Source of the DNA: Blastococcus sp. DSM 46786
GTDB taxonomy: Bacteria; Actinomycetota; Actinomycetes; Mycobacteriales; Geodermatophilaceae
Length of the DNA: 64,000 bases
NCBI RefSeq assembly: GCF_900109665.1
Contig: NZ_FOAO01000018.1
Span: 1-64,000 of the forward strand
Direction: 5' to 3'
The position numbers were made by a program, and so were the translations under genes. The notes under the pieces were generated by a model. It saw nothing but the letters and a program-made list of their open reading frames with translations. It searched no databases and had not been told where the DNA came from. Positions 16,716-24,562 of this stretch are shown here, one piece after another; positions within the stretch are counted from its first letter, which is position 1, and every line of letters starts with the position of its first letter.

Positions 16716-17672
16716 TCAGTCGTCCCCTGGTTCCACTCGCAGCGACGGCAGGCCGACCACTTCGAAGGTGGCGGAGGCGAGGCCGATGCCGGCCGCGTCG
16801 AGCTCCGCGAGGACCTCCCGTGACATCGCGTCCTTGACGTCCCGAACCCCGTACACACCCGTCAGGAAACGGGCGGTGAGCTCCAGCCAGTTGTCGGTCA
16901 ACCGCCAGTACACCCGTGGTTCGAAGTCCGCGCCCCGGACGAAGTAGCGCCGCTGCATGGCGGCCAGTGCTGCAGCGGGCATCTCCTCGGCCGCCACCGA
17001 ATGACGCCTGGCCGCGGCAAGGAGGATCTGCTCTGCCCGACCCCGGTCGTCGGAGTACCGGACGGGGAGGGTCATCTCCTCCCACAGGTATGGGAAGTCG
17101 CGGGTGTAGTTGTAGACCGCCTCGTCGAACACCTTGTCGTTGGTGACCGTGACGACTCGACCGGTGTACTGCCGGCTGCGCACCCACTGCGGCGGCTCAC
17201 CGCCCTGGACCGCGGGTGGCTGTCCCATCTCCATGATGGTGGTCCGGACGAAGCCCAGGGCGATGACGTCACCACGGACGCCGCCCATGGTGATCCGGTC
17301 TCCGACGTTGAACGTGTCGCCGCGCAGGATGACCACGTAGCCGGCCAGCGCGGTGATCACCTTCTGCAGCGCGAACGCCAGCCCGGCAGTCACCAACCCG
17401 ATCCCGGTGGCCAACCGACTCGGGTCGTCGAACCAGATCGAGAGGAAACCCAGGAACAGCAACAACGCGACAACCAGATTGATCGCCTGCCGCGTCCAGA
17501 AGCGAGCTTTCTCGTTGTGGACCCCCCGCAGGAGCAGCCGGGAAGTCCCACGAGCGATCCAGCGCAGCGCCAACAGGGCCAGGACCAGAGCAGCGGTCAG
17601 CAGCAGCTTGGTGCCGTTCTCCTCGGTCAGGAAGAGCAGGCGGATCTCCTGACCGAAGACCTCGATCGTCAT
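16716..17672 (-). CDS. MscS-family mechanosensitive ion channel
   Basis: 318 aa. Three N-terminal hydrophobic helices (about 23-40, 65-82, 88-115), the last being the pore helix region 'TGIGLVTAGLAFALQKVITALAGYVVI'-like. This is followed by the MscS beta domain 'LRGDTFNVGDRITMGGVRGDVIALGFVRTTI' and the C-terminal cytoplasmic cage domain. It is expected to release solutes on hypo-osmotic shock. A longer than usual loop follows 'MEMGQPPAVQGGEPPQW' in the beta domain. Confidence 0.88.
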   Translation of the reverse strand: MTIEVFGQEIRLLFLTEENGTKLLLTAALVLALLALRWIARGTSRLLLRGVHNEKARFWTRQAINLVVALLLFLGFLSIWFDDPSRLATGIGLVTAGLAFALQKVITALAGYVVILRGDTFNVGDRITMGGVRGDVIALGFVRTTIMEMGQPPAVQGGEPPQWVRSRQYTGRVVTVTNDKVFDEAVYNYTRDFPYLWEEMTLPVRYSDDRGRAEQILLAAARRHSVAAEEMPAAALAAMQRRYFVRGADFEPRVYWRLTDNWLELTARFLTGVYGVRDVKDAMSREVLAELDAAGIGLASATFEVVGLPSLRVEPGDD

Positions 17673-18197
17673 GCCGACGAGTCTGCCGAGGGGATCTCCG
17701 GCATCACGACCCGGGGCGGTGGCTGACGAGGAGATGCTTCCCGCGTGGCTGCGACACCCGCCACCGCATCCGCTACCGACTGACAGGGCACTGGAGAACG
17801 TCGGCGCCCGAGATCACCACCCGGCACAACTCCTGCACGCGCGGCGCGCGCCCTTCGACGGTGTTCGACCCCGCACCCCGTGACCATGACGCCTACCTCG
17901 GCCGCGGCACCGCCACCCCCAGGACCGCTGCGGTCACCCGCTGGCTCTGCAACACCCCCGCGCTCGCGCGCGCTCTGCTGCTCGTCACCACCGCCGGGCA
18001 CCTGCCGGGGACGGCAGCCACTCCCCTGACCGGCTTCACCGCCCGCACGGCCGGCGAACCGGCGGCGCTCACCTCACGGCCCGTGGGAAGGCTCATCCAG
18101 CGCCGTGGCGCGCGCCCAGGGCCCCGGGTCCGTCGCGGCTGCAGCTGATGTCGGTAGCGGCCCGAAGCCGTCCACGAGCCGCTGACCTGCGGAGATG
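17673..18197. other. About 525 bp without a supported gene
   Basis: Short open frames exist on both strands (for example a 95-codon frame from 17861), but none has a ribosome site, a recognisable domain or sensible codon use. I see no repeat or transposon end. The region lies between the MscS gene and tRNA-Asn. Confidence 0.4.
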
Positions 18198-18270
18198 CTC
18201 CCCCGATTGGACTCGAACCAATAACCCTGCGATTAACAGTCGCATGCTCTGCCAATTGAGCTACGGGGGA
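18198..18270 (-). tRNA. tRNA-Asn (GUU)
   Basis: 73 nt on the minus strand. The acceptor stem is TCCCCCG/CGGGGGA, the D-arm has 'AGCTCAATTGGCAGAGC', and the anticodon loop 'CTGTTAA' gives GUU. The T-arm has 'GGTTCGAGTCC'. The discriminator is G and CCA is not encoded (GCAT follows). All stems pair. Confidence 0.95.
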
Positions 18271-18408
18271 TCAGCGGGCGCGACCCGCTGGCGCCGACGA
18301 GAGTACCCCACGCCCCGAGGGCTCCCGCCGACGGCTCGCGGACGGCGGCGCGATGCTCGCCACAGGTACCGTGTCCGCTGTTCACCGCCCGTCCACCTGG
18401 AGGTTCCC

Positions 18409-18618
18409 GTGGCCAAGCTGTCGTTCCTCGCCGGATTCGGTGCTGGCTACGTGCTCGGATCCCGGGCCGGCCGCGAGCGCTACGAGCAGATCCGCCGCGC
18501 CTGGGAGCACGCCAAGGACGACCCGCGCCTGCAGAGCCTCGCGGGCATCGCGCAGGCCAAGGCCGATGACGCCGTCTCGACGCTCAAGTCCCAGCTGGGC
18601 AGCGAGCCCCCGCGCTGA
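18409..18618 (+). CDS. Small conserved actinobacterial protein (YtxH-like)
   Basis: 69 aa. It starts with a Gly/Ala-rich hydrophobic stretch 'LSFLAGFGAGYVLGSRAGRERYEQI', followed by an amphipathic, Ala/Lys-rich helix. This small membrane-proximal protein is common in actinobacteria and of unknown role. The GTG start is supported by GGAGG five bases upstream. Its 3' end faces the dnaG operon end. Confidence 0.7.
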   Translation: MAKLSFLAGFGAGYVLGSRAGRERYEQIRRAWEHAKDDPRLQSLAGIAQAKADDAVSTLKSQLGSEPPR

Positions 18619-18631
18619 GCCGCCGGCCGGC

Positions 18632-19183
18632 TCAGTCCGGCTGCTCGGCGGCGAGCGCCTCGGCGAGCCTCTGCCGCGCGATGTCGCGGGCCACCGGGTC
18701 GTCGCGGTCGGCGTCGTCGTCGAACACGACGGTCCACTCCCGGGCCACCTGACCCGGGACCCGCCGCGCCACCAGCAGCAGGCCGCCGCGATCGGGCAGC
18801 GGGCTGCGGCGGCTGGTGACGATCGTCTGGTCGACCCGCCGGCGCACGGTCGCCGGGAGGTCGCCGGCGTCGGTGAGCACGTGCCGCACGGCGGGCAGGC
18901 GGGCCTGCACGCCCGGCTCCATCTCGGCGAGCGGTGTCACGGTGAACGAGCCGCCGCCGTCGGTGGTCGCGGTCCAGCGGGCGTGCCCCACCTCGTGCCA
19001 CGGCAGCAGGTCCTCCCCCGGACCGCCGACCGTCCGCAGGCCGCGGGAGGTGGCCACCAGCCAGCCGGCGTCGCGGGCGAGGATGCCCCAGGCGAGCACC
19101 CGCTCGTCGGGGTCGGCCACCACGGCGCGGACCTCCTCGGGCGGGCGCGCGAAGCGGCGACGGAGCTCGGCGAGGAGGCTCAC
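18632..19183 (-). CDS. Conserved hypothetical protein downstream of dnaG
   Basis: 183 aa, soluble. It has Trp-rich beta-strand sequences ('ERVLAWGILARDAGWLVATSRGL', 'HEVGHARWTATTDGGGSFTV') that suggest a PH-like beta fold, then a charged helical C-terminus. The GTG overlaps the dnaG stop by four bases, so it is co-translated with primase. I do not recognise a function. Confidence 0.75.
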   Translation of the reverse strand: MSLLAELRRRFARPPEEVRAVVADPDERVLAWGILARDAGWLVATSRGLRTVGGPGEDLLPWHEVGHARWTATTDGGGSFTVTPLAEMEPGVQARLPAVRHVLTDAGDLPATVRRRVDQTIVTSRRSPLPDRGGLLLVARRVPGQVAREWTVVFDDDADRDDPVARDIARQRLAEALAAEQPD

Positions 19184-21066
19184 GCGGCCCCACCCATCGC
19201 CCGCTTCCGCAACGAGATCGCCAGTTGCTCGAGGTCCATCAGCTTCTTGAACGCCCGCATGTACTCGTCCCCGGACTCCACCGGGTTCATCCGCTGCAAC
19301 CGCCCCTTGAGCGCGGCGATCTCCCGCACGGTGGCCATCTCCTCCAACCGCGCCAGGATCGCGTTCACGTACACCGGGTCGCACTGTCCGGTGACCGAGC
19401 GCATGGGCTCCACCGCCAGCGCGGTCAGCAGCGCCCGGGCGCTCTCCCGCTCGCAGTGCGCGGCCACCTGGTCCAGCCAGGCGGGCCCGGTCACGGTCAC
19501 CCCGCCGGCACCGCCCGCCCCGGCCACGGCCGCGGCGACGGCGGCGTAGTCGGGGTCGGTGTAGGCGCCCGGGGGGACGGCGTCGAACGCGGGCCCCGCG
19601 TACTCGGGGGCCTGCAGTGCGGCCTTGACCGCCTCCCGCTCGACGGCGACCGCGGCGTCGTCGGGGGTGCGCTTGGGTGCGCGCGGGCGGCCACGGGACG
19701 GCGCCCCTCCCCCGTCGCCGGTGAGCCGGCGCACCCGGCCCAGCACGTCGGCCTCGTCGGTGTTGCCGATCATCCCGGCGAGCTCCCGGGCGTAGGCGGG
19801 ACGCAGCGCGTGGTCCTTGATGCCGGCGACCAGCGGCACCGTCTTCTCCAGCGCGGCGACCCGGCCCTCGACGGTGTCGAGGTCGTAGCCGGCCAGCGTG
19901 GTGCGCAGCACGAAGGCGATCAGCGGGGTCCGCCGGGCCACGAGGTCGCGGACGGCGGCGTCCCCCTGCTCCTGCCGCAGCTCGCACGGGTCGCGCCCCT
20001 CGGACTCGACCGCGACGAAGGTCTGCCCGACGAAGCGCTGGTCCTCGGCGAAGGTCTTCATCGCCGCCGCCTGGCCCGCCGCGTCGCCGTCGAAGGTGTA
20101 GACCACCTCGCCGCGGAACTCGTCCTGGTCCATCAGCAGCCGGCGGAGCACCCCGATGTGCTCGGCGCCGAAGGCGGTGCCGCAGGACGCGACCGCCGTC
20201 GTCACCCCGGCCAGGTGGCAGGCCATGACGTCGGTGTAGCCCTCTACGACGACCGCCTGGTGCCGGCGGGCGATGTCGCGCTTGGCGCGGTCGATGCCGT
20301 AGAGCACCGAGCTCTTCTTGTAGAGCGGCGTCTCCGGGGTGTTGAGGTACTTGGGGCCCGGGTCGTCGTCCATGAGCTTGCGGGCGCCGAAGCCGATGAC
20401 GTCGCCGGTGATGTCCTTGATCGGCCAGACCAACCGGCGGTGGAACCGGTCGATGAGCGTGCCGCGGGAGGACTCCTTGGCCAGCCCCCCCGTCACCAGC
20501 TCGGCCTGGGTGAAGCCCTTCGCGCGCAGGTGGCGGGTGAGCCCGTCCCAGCCGCCGGGCGCGTAGCCGCAGCCGAAGTCCAGCGCGGCCTGCCGGTCGA
20601 AGGCGCGGTCGGCGAGGAACTGGCGGGCGGGCGCGGCCTCGGGGGTGCCCAGCTGCTCGGCGTAGAAGGCGGCCGCGGCGGTGTTCGCCGCGACCAGGCG
20701 CGCCCGCTGGCCCACCGATGCGCGGTCGGGCCCCGCAGTCGGCCGCCCGCCGTCGTCCTCGTACTTCAGCTCGATGTTGGCGCGGCCGGCCAGCAGCTCG
20801 ACGGCCTCGGTGAAGGACAGGTGGTCGATCTGCTGGACGAAGGAGATGACGTCGCCGCCTACCCCGCAACCAAAACAATGGAAGAGGTTTCTCGATGGCG
20901 TGACCTGGAACGACGGCGACTTCTCGTCGTGGAACGGGCACAAGCCCTTGAGGCTGCCGCCACCGGCCCGCTTGAGCTGCAGGTGCTCGCCGACGATCTC
21001 GTCGATCTTGCTGCGCTCGCGCACCAGCGCGATGTCCGCGGCGCGGATGCGCCCCCGGCCGGCCAT
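19180..21066 (-). CDS. dnaG: DNA primase
   Basis: 628 aa, usual length. The N-terminal zinc-binding domain has C43, H46, C64 and C67 ('CPFH...CFGC'). The catalytic core includes the TOPRIM segment 'AVVVEGYTDVMACHLAG' and 'VVYTFDGDAAGQAA' with the acidic metal ligands. A helicase-interacting C-terminal domain follows. It makes RNA primers at replication forks. The ATG at 21066 shares one base with the stop of the upstream gene, and the 3' end overlaps the next gene by four bases, so the three form an operon. Confidence 0.96.
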   Translation of the reverse strand: MAGRGRIRAADIALVRERSKIDEIVGEHLQLKRAGGGSLKGLCPFHDEKSPSFQVTPSRNLFHCFGCGVGGDVISFVQQIDHLSFTEAVELLAGRANIELKYEDDGGRPTAGPDRASVGQRARLVAANTAAAAFYAEQLGTPEAAPARQFLADRAFDRQAALDFGCGYAPGGWDGLTRHLRAKGFTQAELVTGGLAKESSRGTLIDRFHRRLVWPIKDITGDVIGFGARKLMDDDPGPKYLNTPETPLYKKSSVLYGIDRAKRDIARRHQAVVVEGYTDVMACHLAGVTTAVASCGTAFGAEHIGVLRRLLMDQDEFRGEVVYTFDGDAAGQAAAMKTFAEDQRFVGQTFVAVESEGRDPCELRQEQGDAAVRDLVARRTPLIAFVLRTTLAGYDLDTVEGRVAALEKTVPLVAGIKDHALRPAYARELAGMIGNTDEADVLGRVRRLTGDGGGAPSRGRPRAPKRTPDDAAVAVEREAVKAALQAPEYAGPAFDAVPPGAYTDPDYAAVAAAVAGAGGAGGVTVTGPAWLDQVAAHCERESARALLTALAVEPMRSVTGQCDPVYVNAILARLEEMATVREIAALKGRLQRMNPVESGDEYMRAFKKLMDLEQLAISLRKRAMGGAA

Positions 21067-21545
21067 CAGGCCGCCCCCGCCGCTGCCGCGACCCGTCGTC
21101 GGATCACGTGCTCCCACCACAGCAGGAAGACCTGCTGATCCACCGGAAGCTCGCCGTCCACGGTGATCGTCGCCCGCGGGGTCCAGCCGGGGCTGGTGCC
21201 GCTCTCGGCGACCTGGCGGCCGTGCAGCAGGAACCGATGGGTGCCCTTCCAGCGGGACGCCGGCCGGACCTCGACCGTCGCGCCTTCCACGTCGATCTCC
21301 CAGGTCCCCTTCCAGGCCGAGGTCTGCCGCGCCCGCAGCCGGGCGGTGCCCTCGGGGTCACCCGACCTGCGTCCGGTGAGCTCCCGCTTCCGCCGGGCGT
21401 ACTCCCACGTCGAGCCGTCGACGTCCACCGTCGCGGCCTCGGTCCACGTCGCGGACCGCATGGTCGCGACGACCCGGTCGTCGCGGAGCACGGGCAGGAC
21501 GCCCTTCGGCAGCCCGTGCGTGCCGGCCTTGCCCAGTTCGAGCAC
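21066..21545 (-). CDS. Conserved hypothetical protein upstream of dnaG
   Basis: 159 aa, no signal or membrane segment until a Trp-rich end 'VFLLWWEHVIRRR'. Repeated beta-strand units ('SAWKGTWEIDVEGATVEV', 'SRWKGTHRFLLHGRQVAE') give the look of a tubby/LURP-like barrel, but that is only a guess. It reads into dnaG with a TGATG junction. No function assigned. Confidence 0.7.
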   Translation of the reverse strand: MLELGKAGTHGLPKGVLPVLRDDRVVATMRSATWTEAATVDVDGSTWEYARRKRELTGRRSGDPEGTARLRARQTSAWKGTWEIDVEGATVEVRPASRWKGTHRFLLHGRQVAESGTSPGWTPRATITVDGELPVDQQVFLLWWEHVIRRRVAAAAGAA

Positions 21546-21557
21546 CGCGTCCCTCCC

Positions 21558-22181
21558 TCAGCCGATGCCGGGTGCGCCGGCGACGCTCTCACCGGTCACG
21601 CGGTAGAGCAGGTAGGCAGCAGTCTCCCGCAGGATGTAGCGGAACTGGGTGGCGCGGGTCTGCACGGCCGGGCCCTGGCGGGTCGGGGAGCTCTCCGCCT
21701 CCATCCCGGCGTCCTCGGCCATGCGCTCGGCGCGCATCGCGTGCCAGGGGTCGGTGACCAGGACGGCCCGCTCCCAGCCCCGCGCGTCGAAGGCCGCGCC
21801 GACCACGCGCATGCTCTGCAGGGTGTCCACGCCCTCGGGCACCGCGAGCAGCGCCTCGGCGGGCACCCCGGCGGCGGCGAGGTAGTCGCGGCCGGCCTCG
21901 GCCTCGGTGAACTGGTCGCCGGCGGCCTTGCCGCCGACGGTGACGATCACCGGGGCGACGCCCTGCTCGTACAGCCGCAGCGCGTGCTCGAGGCGCGCCG
22001 CGAAGATCGACGACGGCACGCCGTTGTACTGGGCCGACCCGAGCACCACGATCGCGTCGGACTGCGGCCGGGCGTCCTGCCGCGCCGTCCACCAGATGGC
22101 GAGCGCCGTGGAGGCGACGAACAGCACGGCGGCCAGGACACCGGCCCCGACCACCCGCGCCAGCAGACTCCGCACACCCAC
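21558..22181 (-). CDS. YdcF/SanA-like (DUF218) membrane-anchored protein
   Basis: 207 aa. One N-terminal transmembrane helix (about 8-32), then the DUF218 core with 'DAIVVLGSAQYNGVPSSIFAARLEHALRL', 'IVTVGGKAAGDQFTEAEAGRDYL' and 'AVLVTDPWHAMRAERMA'. The family is linked to envelope polysaccharide or SAM binding, but biochemical roles are uncertain. The GTG start lies 12 bases upstream of nothing else; it is divergent from the Zur-box operon. Confidence 0.85.
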   Translation of the reverse strand: MGVRSLLARVVGAGVLAAVLFVASTALAIWWTARQDARPQSDAIVVLGSAQYNGVPSSIFAARLEHALRLYEQGVAPVIVTVGGKAAGDQFTEAEAGRDYLAAAGVPAEALLAVPEGVDTLQSMRVVGAAFDARGWERAVLVTDPWHAMRAERMAEDAGMEAESSPTRQGPAVQTRATQFRYILRETAAYLLYRVTGESVAGAPGIG

Positions 22182-22281
22182 GCGTCATGGGTACCACGCG
22201 GGGCCGACGTCCTGCCCCCTCCCGGGGCGGTGCGCCACACCATCCGTCGCACGCGCCCGTGTGCCGTACCACCACCCCGTA

Positions 22282-22306
22282 AATGAGAATGATTCCCGTT
22301 CTGATT
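22282..22306 (+). promoter_or_regulatory. Zur/Fur-type operator
   Basis: 25-bp imperfect palindrome AATGAGAA-N9-TTCTGATT with an internal 'GAATGATT', close to Zur/Fur-family boxes. A likely -10 (TAAGAT, 22306-22311) abuts it, so a bound repressor would block the promoter. The downstream genes are zinc-binding, which favours Zur over Fur. Confidence 0.7.
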
Positions 22307-22345
22307 AAGATCGCGGAGTCCCGTCCACTCCGTGAAGGAGCACCC

Positions 22346-23638
22346 GTGCGCCCCCTGGCCGCCCTACGCACCACCGCCCTCGCGGCGGTCGTCCCCCTCG
22401 CCGCCGTCACCGGCTGCGCGTCCACCGACCCCGGCGGCACCGTCGCGCCGGCGTCGGAGACGCCCGCCGCCGCTGGCCCGACCGAGGTGGGAGCCGGCAA
22501 GCCACGCCTGGCCGTCACCTACGACGGCGGGCTGCTGGTGGTGGACGCCACCACCCTCGAGGTGCTCGCCGACGAGCCGCTCGACGGCTTCAACCGGCTC
22601 AACCCCGCCGGCGACGGCCGTCACTTCCTCGTCACCACCCAGGGCGGGTTCCGCCTCCTCGACGGCGGGGCCTGGGCCGAGCCGCACGGCGACCACTCGC
22701 ACTACTACACCGCCGACCCCGGGCTGACCGACGTGCTCTTCGAGGCCGAGAAGCCCGGGCACGTGGTCGCCCATGCCGGCCGCACCGTCCTCTTCGACGA
22801 CGGCACCGGGCAGGTCACCGCCTTCGACAGCGCGCACATCGCCGACGACGACGTCGAGGTCCGCCGGTTCTCCACCCCGGAGGCCCACCACGGCGTCGCC
22901 GTCGAGCTCGAGGACGGCACGATGCTGGTCTCCGAGGGCACCGAGGAGGCGCGCAGCGGCGTCCGCATCCTCGACGCCGACGGCGAGGAGATCGCCGCCC
23001 GCGACGACTGCCCCGCCGTGCACGGGGAGACGGTGGCCGCGGACGAGGCGATCGTCATCGGCTGCCAGGACGGCGCCGTGCTCTACACCGGCGGCGAGCT
23101 CACCAAGATCCAGAGCCCGGATGCATACGGCCGCATCGGGAACCAGCTCGGCACCGAGGACTCCCCCATCGTGCTCGGCGACTACGAGCGCAGCGCGGAG
23201 GACCGCTCGAGCACCGTCGCACTGATCGACACCACCACCGCGGAGCTGCGGCTGGTCGACCTGCCGGCCCCGTACTGGTACCGCTCCTTCGGCCGGGGCA
23301 CGAACGGCGAGGCCCTGGTCCTCACCTACGACGGCGCGCTGCAGATCGTCGACCCGGTGTCCGGCGCCATCACCCGCTCCATCCCCGTCACCGGCGCCTG
23401 GGAGGAGTCCGAGGACTGGCAGGACCCGCACCCGCAGGTGGTCGTGGTCGACGGCATGGTCTACGTGACCGAGCCGGCCACCCAGCAGATCCACGCGGTC
23501 GACATCGAGGGCGGGGAGGTCTGGAAGAGCGCCGACCTGGGGGTGACGCCCAACGAGCTCGGCGGGGTCTCCGGTGACGTCGAGGAGCACGCCGTCCACG
23601 CGCACGACGGCGGGGAGCACGACGAGGGCGGCAGGTGA
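22346..23638 (+). CDS. aztD: Zinc metallochaperone AztD-like lipoprotein
   Basis: 430 aa, signal peptide with lipobox 'VTGC'. The rest is a beta-propeller-like series of strands. A His-rich loop 'EPHGDHSHYY' and a His-rich tail 'HAVHAHDGGEHDE' are suited to zinc binding. This matches AztD, a periplasmic chaperone that hands zinc to the binding protein AztC. The GTG is preceded by AAGGAG. It sits just behind the Zur-type box and overlaps aztC by GTGA, so both should rise when zinc is scarce. Confidence 0.85.
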   Translation: MRPLAALRTTALAAVVPLAAVTGCASTDPGGTVAPASETPAAAGPTEVGAGKPRLAVTYDGGLLVVDATTLEVLADEPLDGFNRLNPAGDGRHFLVTTQGGFRLLDGGAWAEPHGDHSHYYTADPGLTDVLFEAEKPGHVVAHAGRTVLFDDGTGQVTAFDSAHIADDDVEVRRFSTPEAHHGVAVELEDGTMLVSEGTEEARSGVRILDADGEEIAARDDCPAVHGETVAADEAIVIGCQDGAVLYTGGELTKIQSPDAYGRIGNQLGTEDSPIVLGDYERSAEDRSSTVALIDTTTAELRLVDLPAPYWYRSFGRGTNGEALVLTYDGALQIVDPVSGAITRSIPVTGAWEESEDWQDPHPQVVVVDGMVYVTEPATQQIHAVDIEGGEVWKSADLGVTPNELGGVSGDVEEHAVHAHDGGEHDEGGR

Positions 23639-24507
23639 CCGGCGCCGGTGCCGCGCGGAGGGCAGCCCTCGCCGGGCTGCTCCTCTGCGCGGTCCCCGGC
23701 TGCGGCGCGGACCCGGCCGGGGTCGCGGACGAGACGCTCGACGTCCTCGTCTCCTCGTACCCGCTGCAGTACGTCGCCGCTGAGGTCGGGAGCGAGCACG
23801 TGGCGGTCGCGAACCTGACACCCCCCGGTGGTGACACGCACGGGCTGGAGCCGGCGCCCCGCGACGTCGCGGCGCTGGGCGAGGCCGACCTCGTCGTCCA
23901 CCTCTCCGGTGGGCTGCAGCCGGGCGTCGACGAGGTCCTGGCGCAGCAACCGCCGGAGCACCTGGTGGACGCCGCCGCCGTGGCCGACCGGGGGCCGGAC
24001 CCGCACTTCTGGCTCGACCCGCTGCGGCTGGCCGAGCTCGGGCGGCAGGTCGCCGACGAGCTGGCCGCGGTCGACCCCGACCACGCGGCGGACTACACCG
24101 CGTCGGCCGACCGGCTGGCCGGCTCGCTGGCCGAGCTGGACCGGGAGTACGCCGAGACCCTGGCGCCCTGCCGGGGCGCCACGCTGCTCGCCACGCACGA
24201 GGCGTTCGGCTACCTCACCGACCGGTACGGGCTGCGGCAGGTCGGGGTGGCCGGCCTCGACCCGCAGGTCGAGCCCCCGCCGAGCCGGGTGCGGGCCGCC
24301 GCCGACGCGGTCCGCGAGTCGGGAGCGCGCACGATCTTCTTCGAGACGGCGGCCGGCTCGTCGGTGGCGGAGGTGCTCGCCGCCGAGCTCGGGCTGGAGA
24401 CCGACGTGCTGCACCCGATCGAGCGGGTGACGGCCGAGGAGAGCTATCCCGGGCTCATGGCCGCCAACCTGGCGGCACTGGAGCGCGGCCTCGTCTGCAG
24501 CGGCTGA
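23635..24507 (+). CDS. aztC: Zinc ABC transporter substrate-binding lipoprotein (AztC/ZnuA family)
   Basis: 290 aa, lipoprotein Cys23 after 'AVPG'. Three His ligands of the cluster A-I site are visible: H69 in 'GGDTHGLEPAP', H124 in 'DPHFWLDP' and H188 in 'ATHEAFGY'. At the fourth position, where the family usually has Asp in 'LDPL', this protein reads 'VLHPIE' with H260. The long His-rich loop of ZnuA is absent, as in AztC. It is coupled to aztD by a GTGA overlap. No permease or ATPase gene follows; a strong terminator hairpin comes next. Confidence 0.87.
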   Translation: MTGAGAARRAALAGLLLCAVPGCGADPAGVADETLDVLVSSYPLQYVAAEVGSEHVAVANLTPPGGDTHGLEPAPRDVAALGEADLVVHLSGGLQPGVDEVLAQQPPEHLVDAAAVADRGPDPHFWLDPLRLAELGRQVADELAAVDPDHAADYTASADRLAGSLAELDREYAETLAPCRGATLLATHEAFGYLTDRYGLRQVGVAGLDPQVEPPPSRVRAAADAVRESGARTIFFETAAGSSVAEVLAAELGLETDVLHPIERVTAEESYPGLMAANLAALERGLVCSG

Positions 24508-24513
24508 CCTACG

Positions 24514-24552
24514 GCGAGTCCCCGGCCGGCTACCGACCGGCCGGGGACTCGC
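24514..24552. terminator. Strong bidirectional terminator hairpin
   Basis: Perfect 16-bp stem (GCGAGTCCCCGGCCGG with its complement) and a 7-base loop. It lies seven bases after the aztC stop and 11 bases before the ppdK stop, so it can serve both convergent units. No T-tract, as is common in high-GC actinobacteria. Confidence 0.85.
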
Positions 24553-24562
24553 GCGCCACCCC

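Noticed and set aside
17861-18148. 95-codon frame on the plus strand between MscS and tRNA-Asn
   Set aside because: No ribosome site, no domain, and the reverse frames are equally open in this high-GC DNA.
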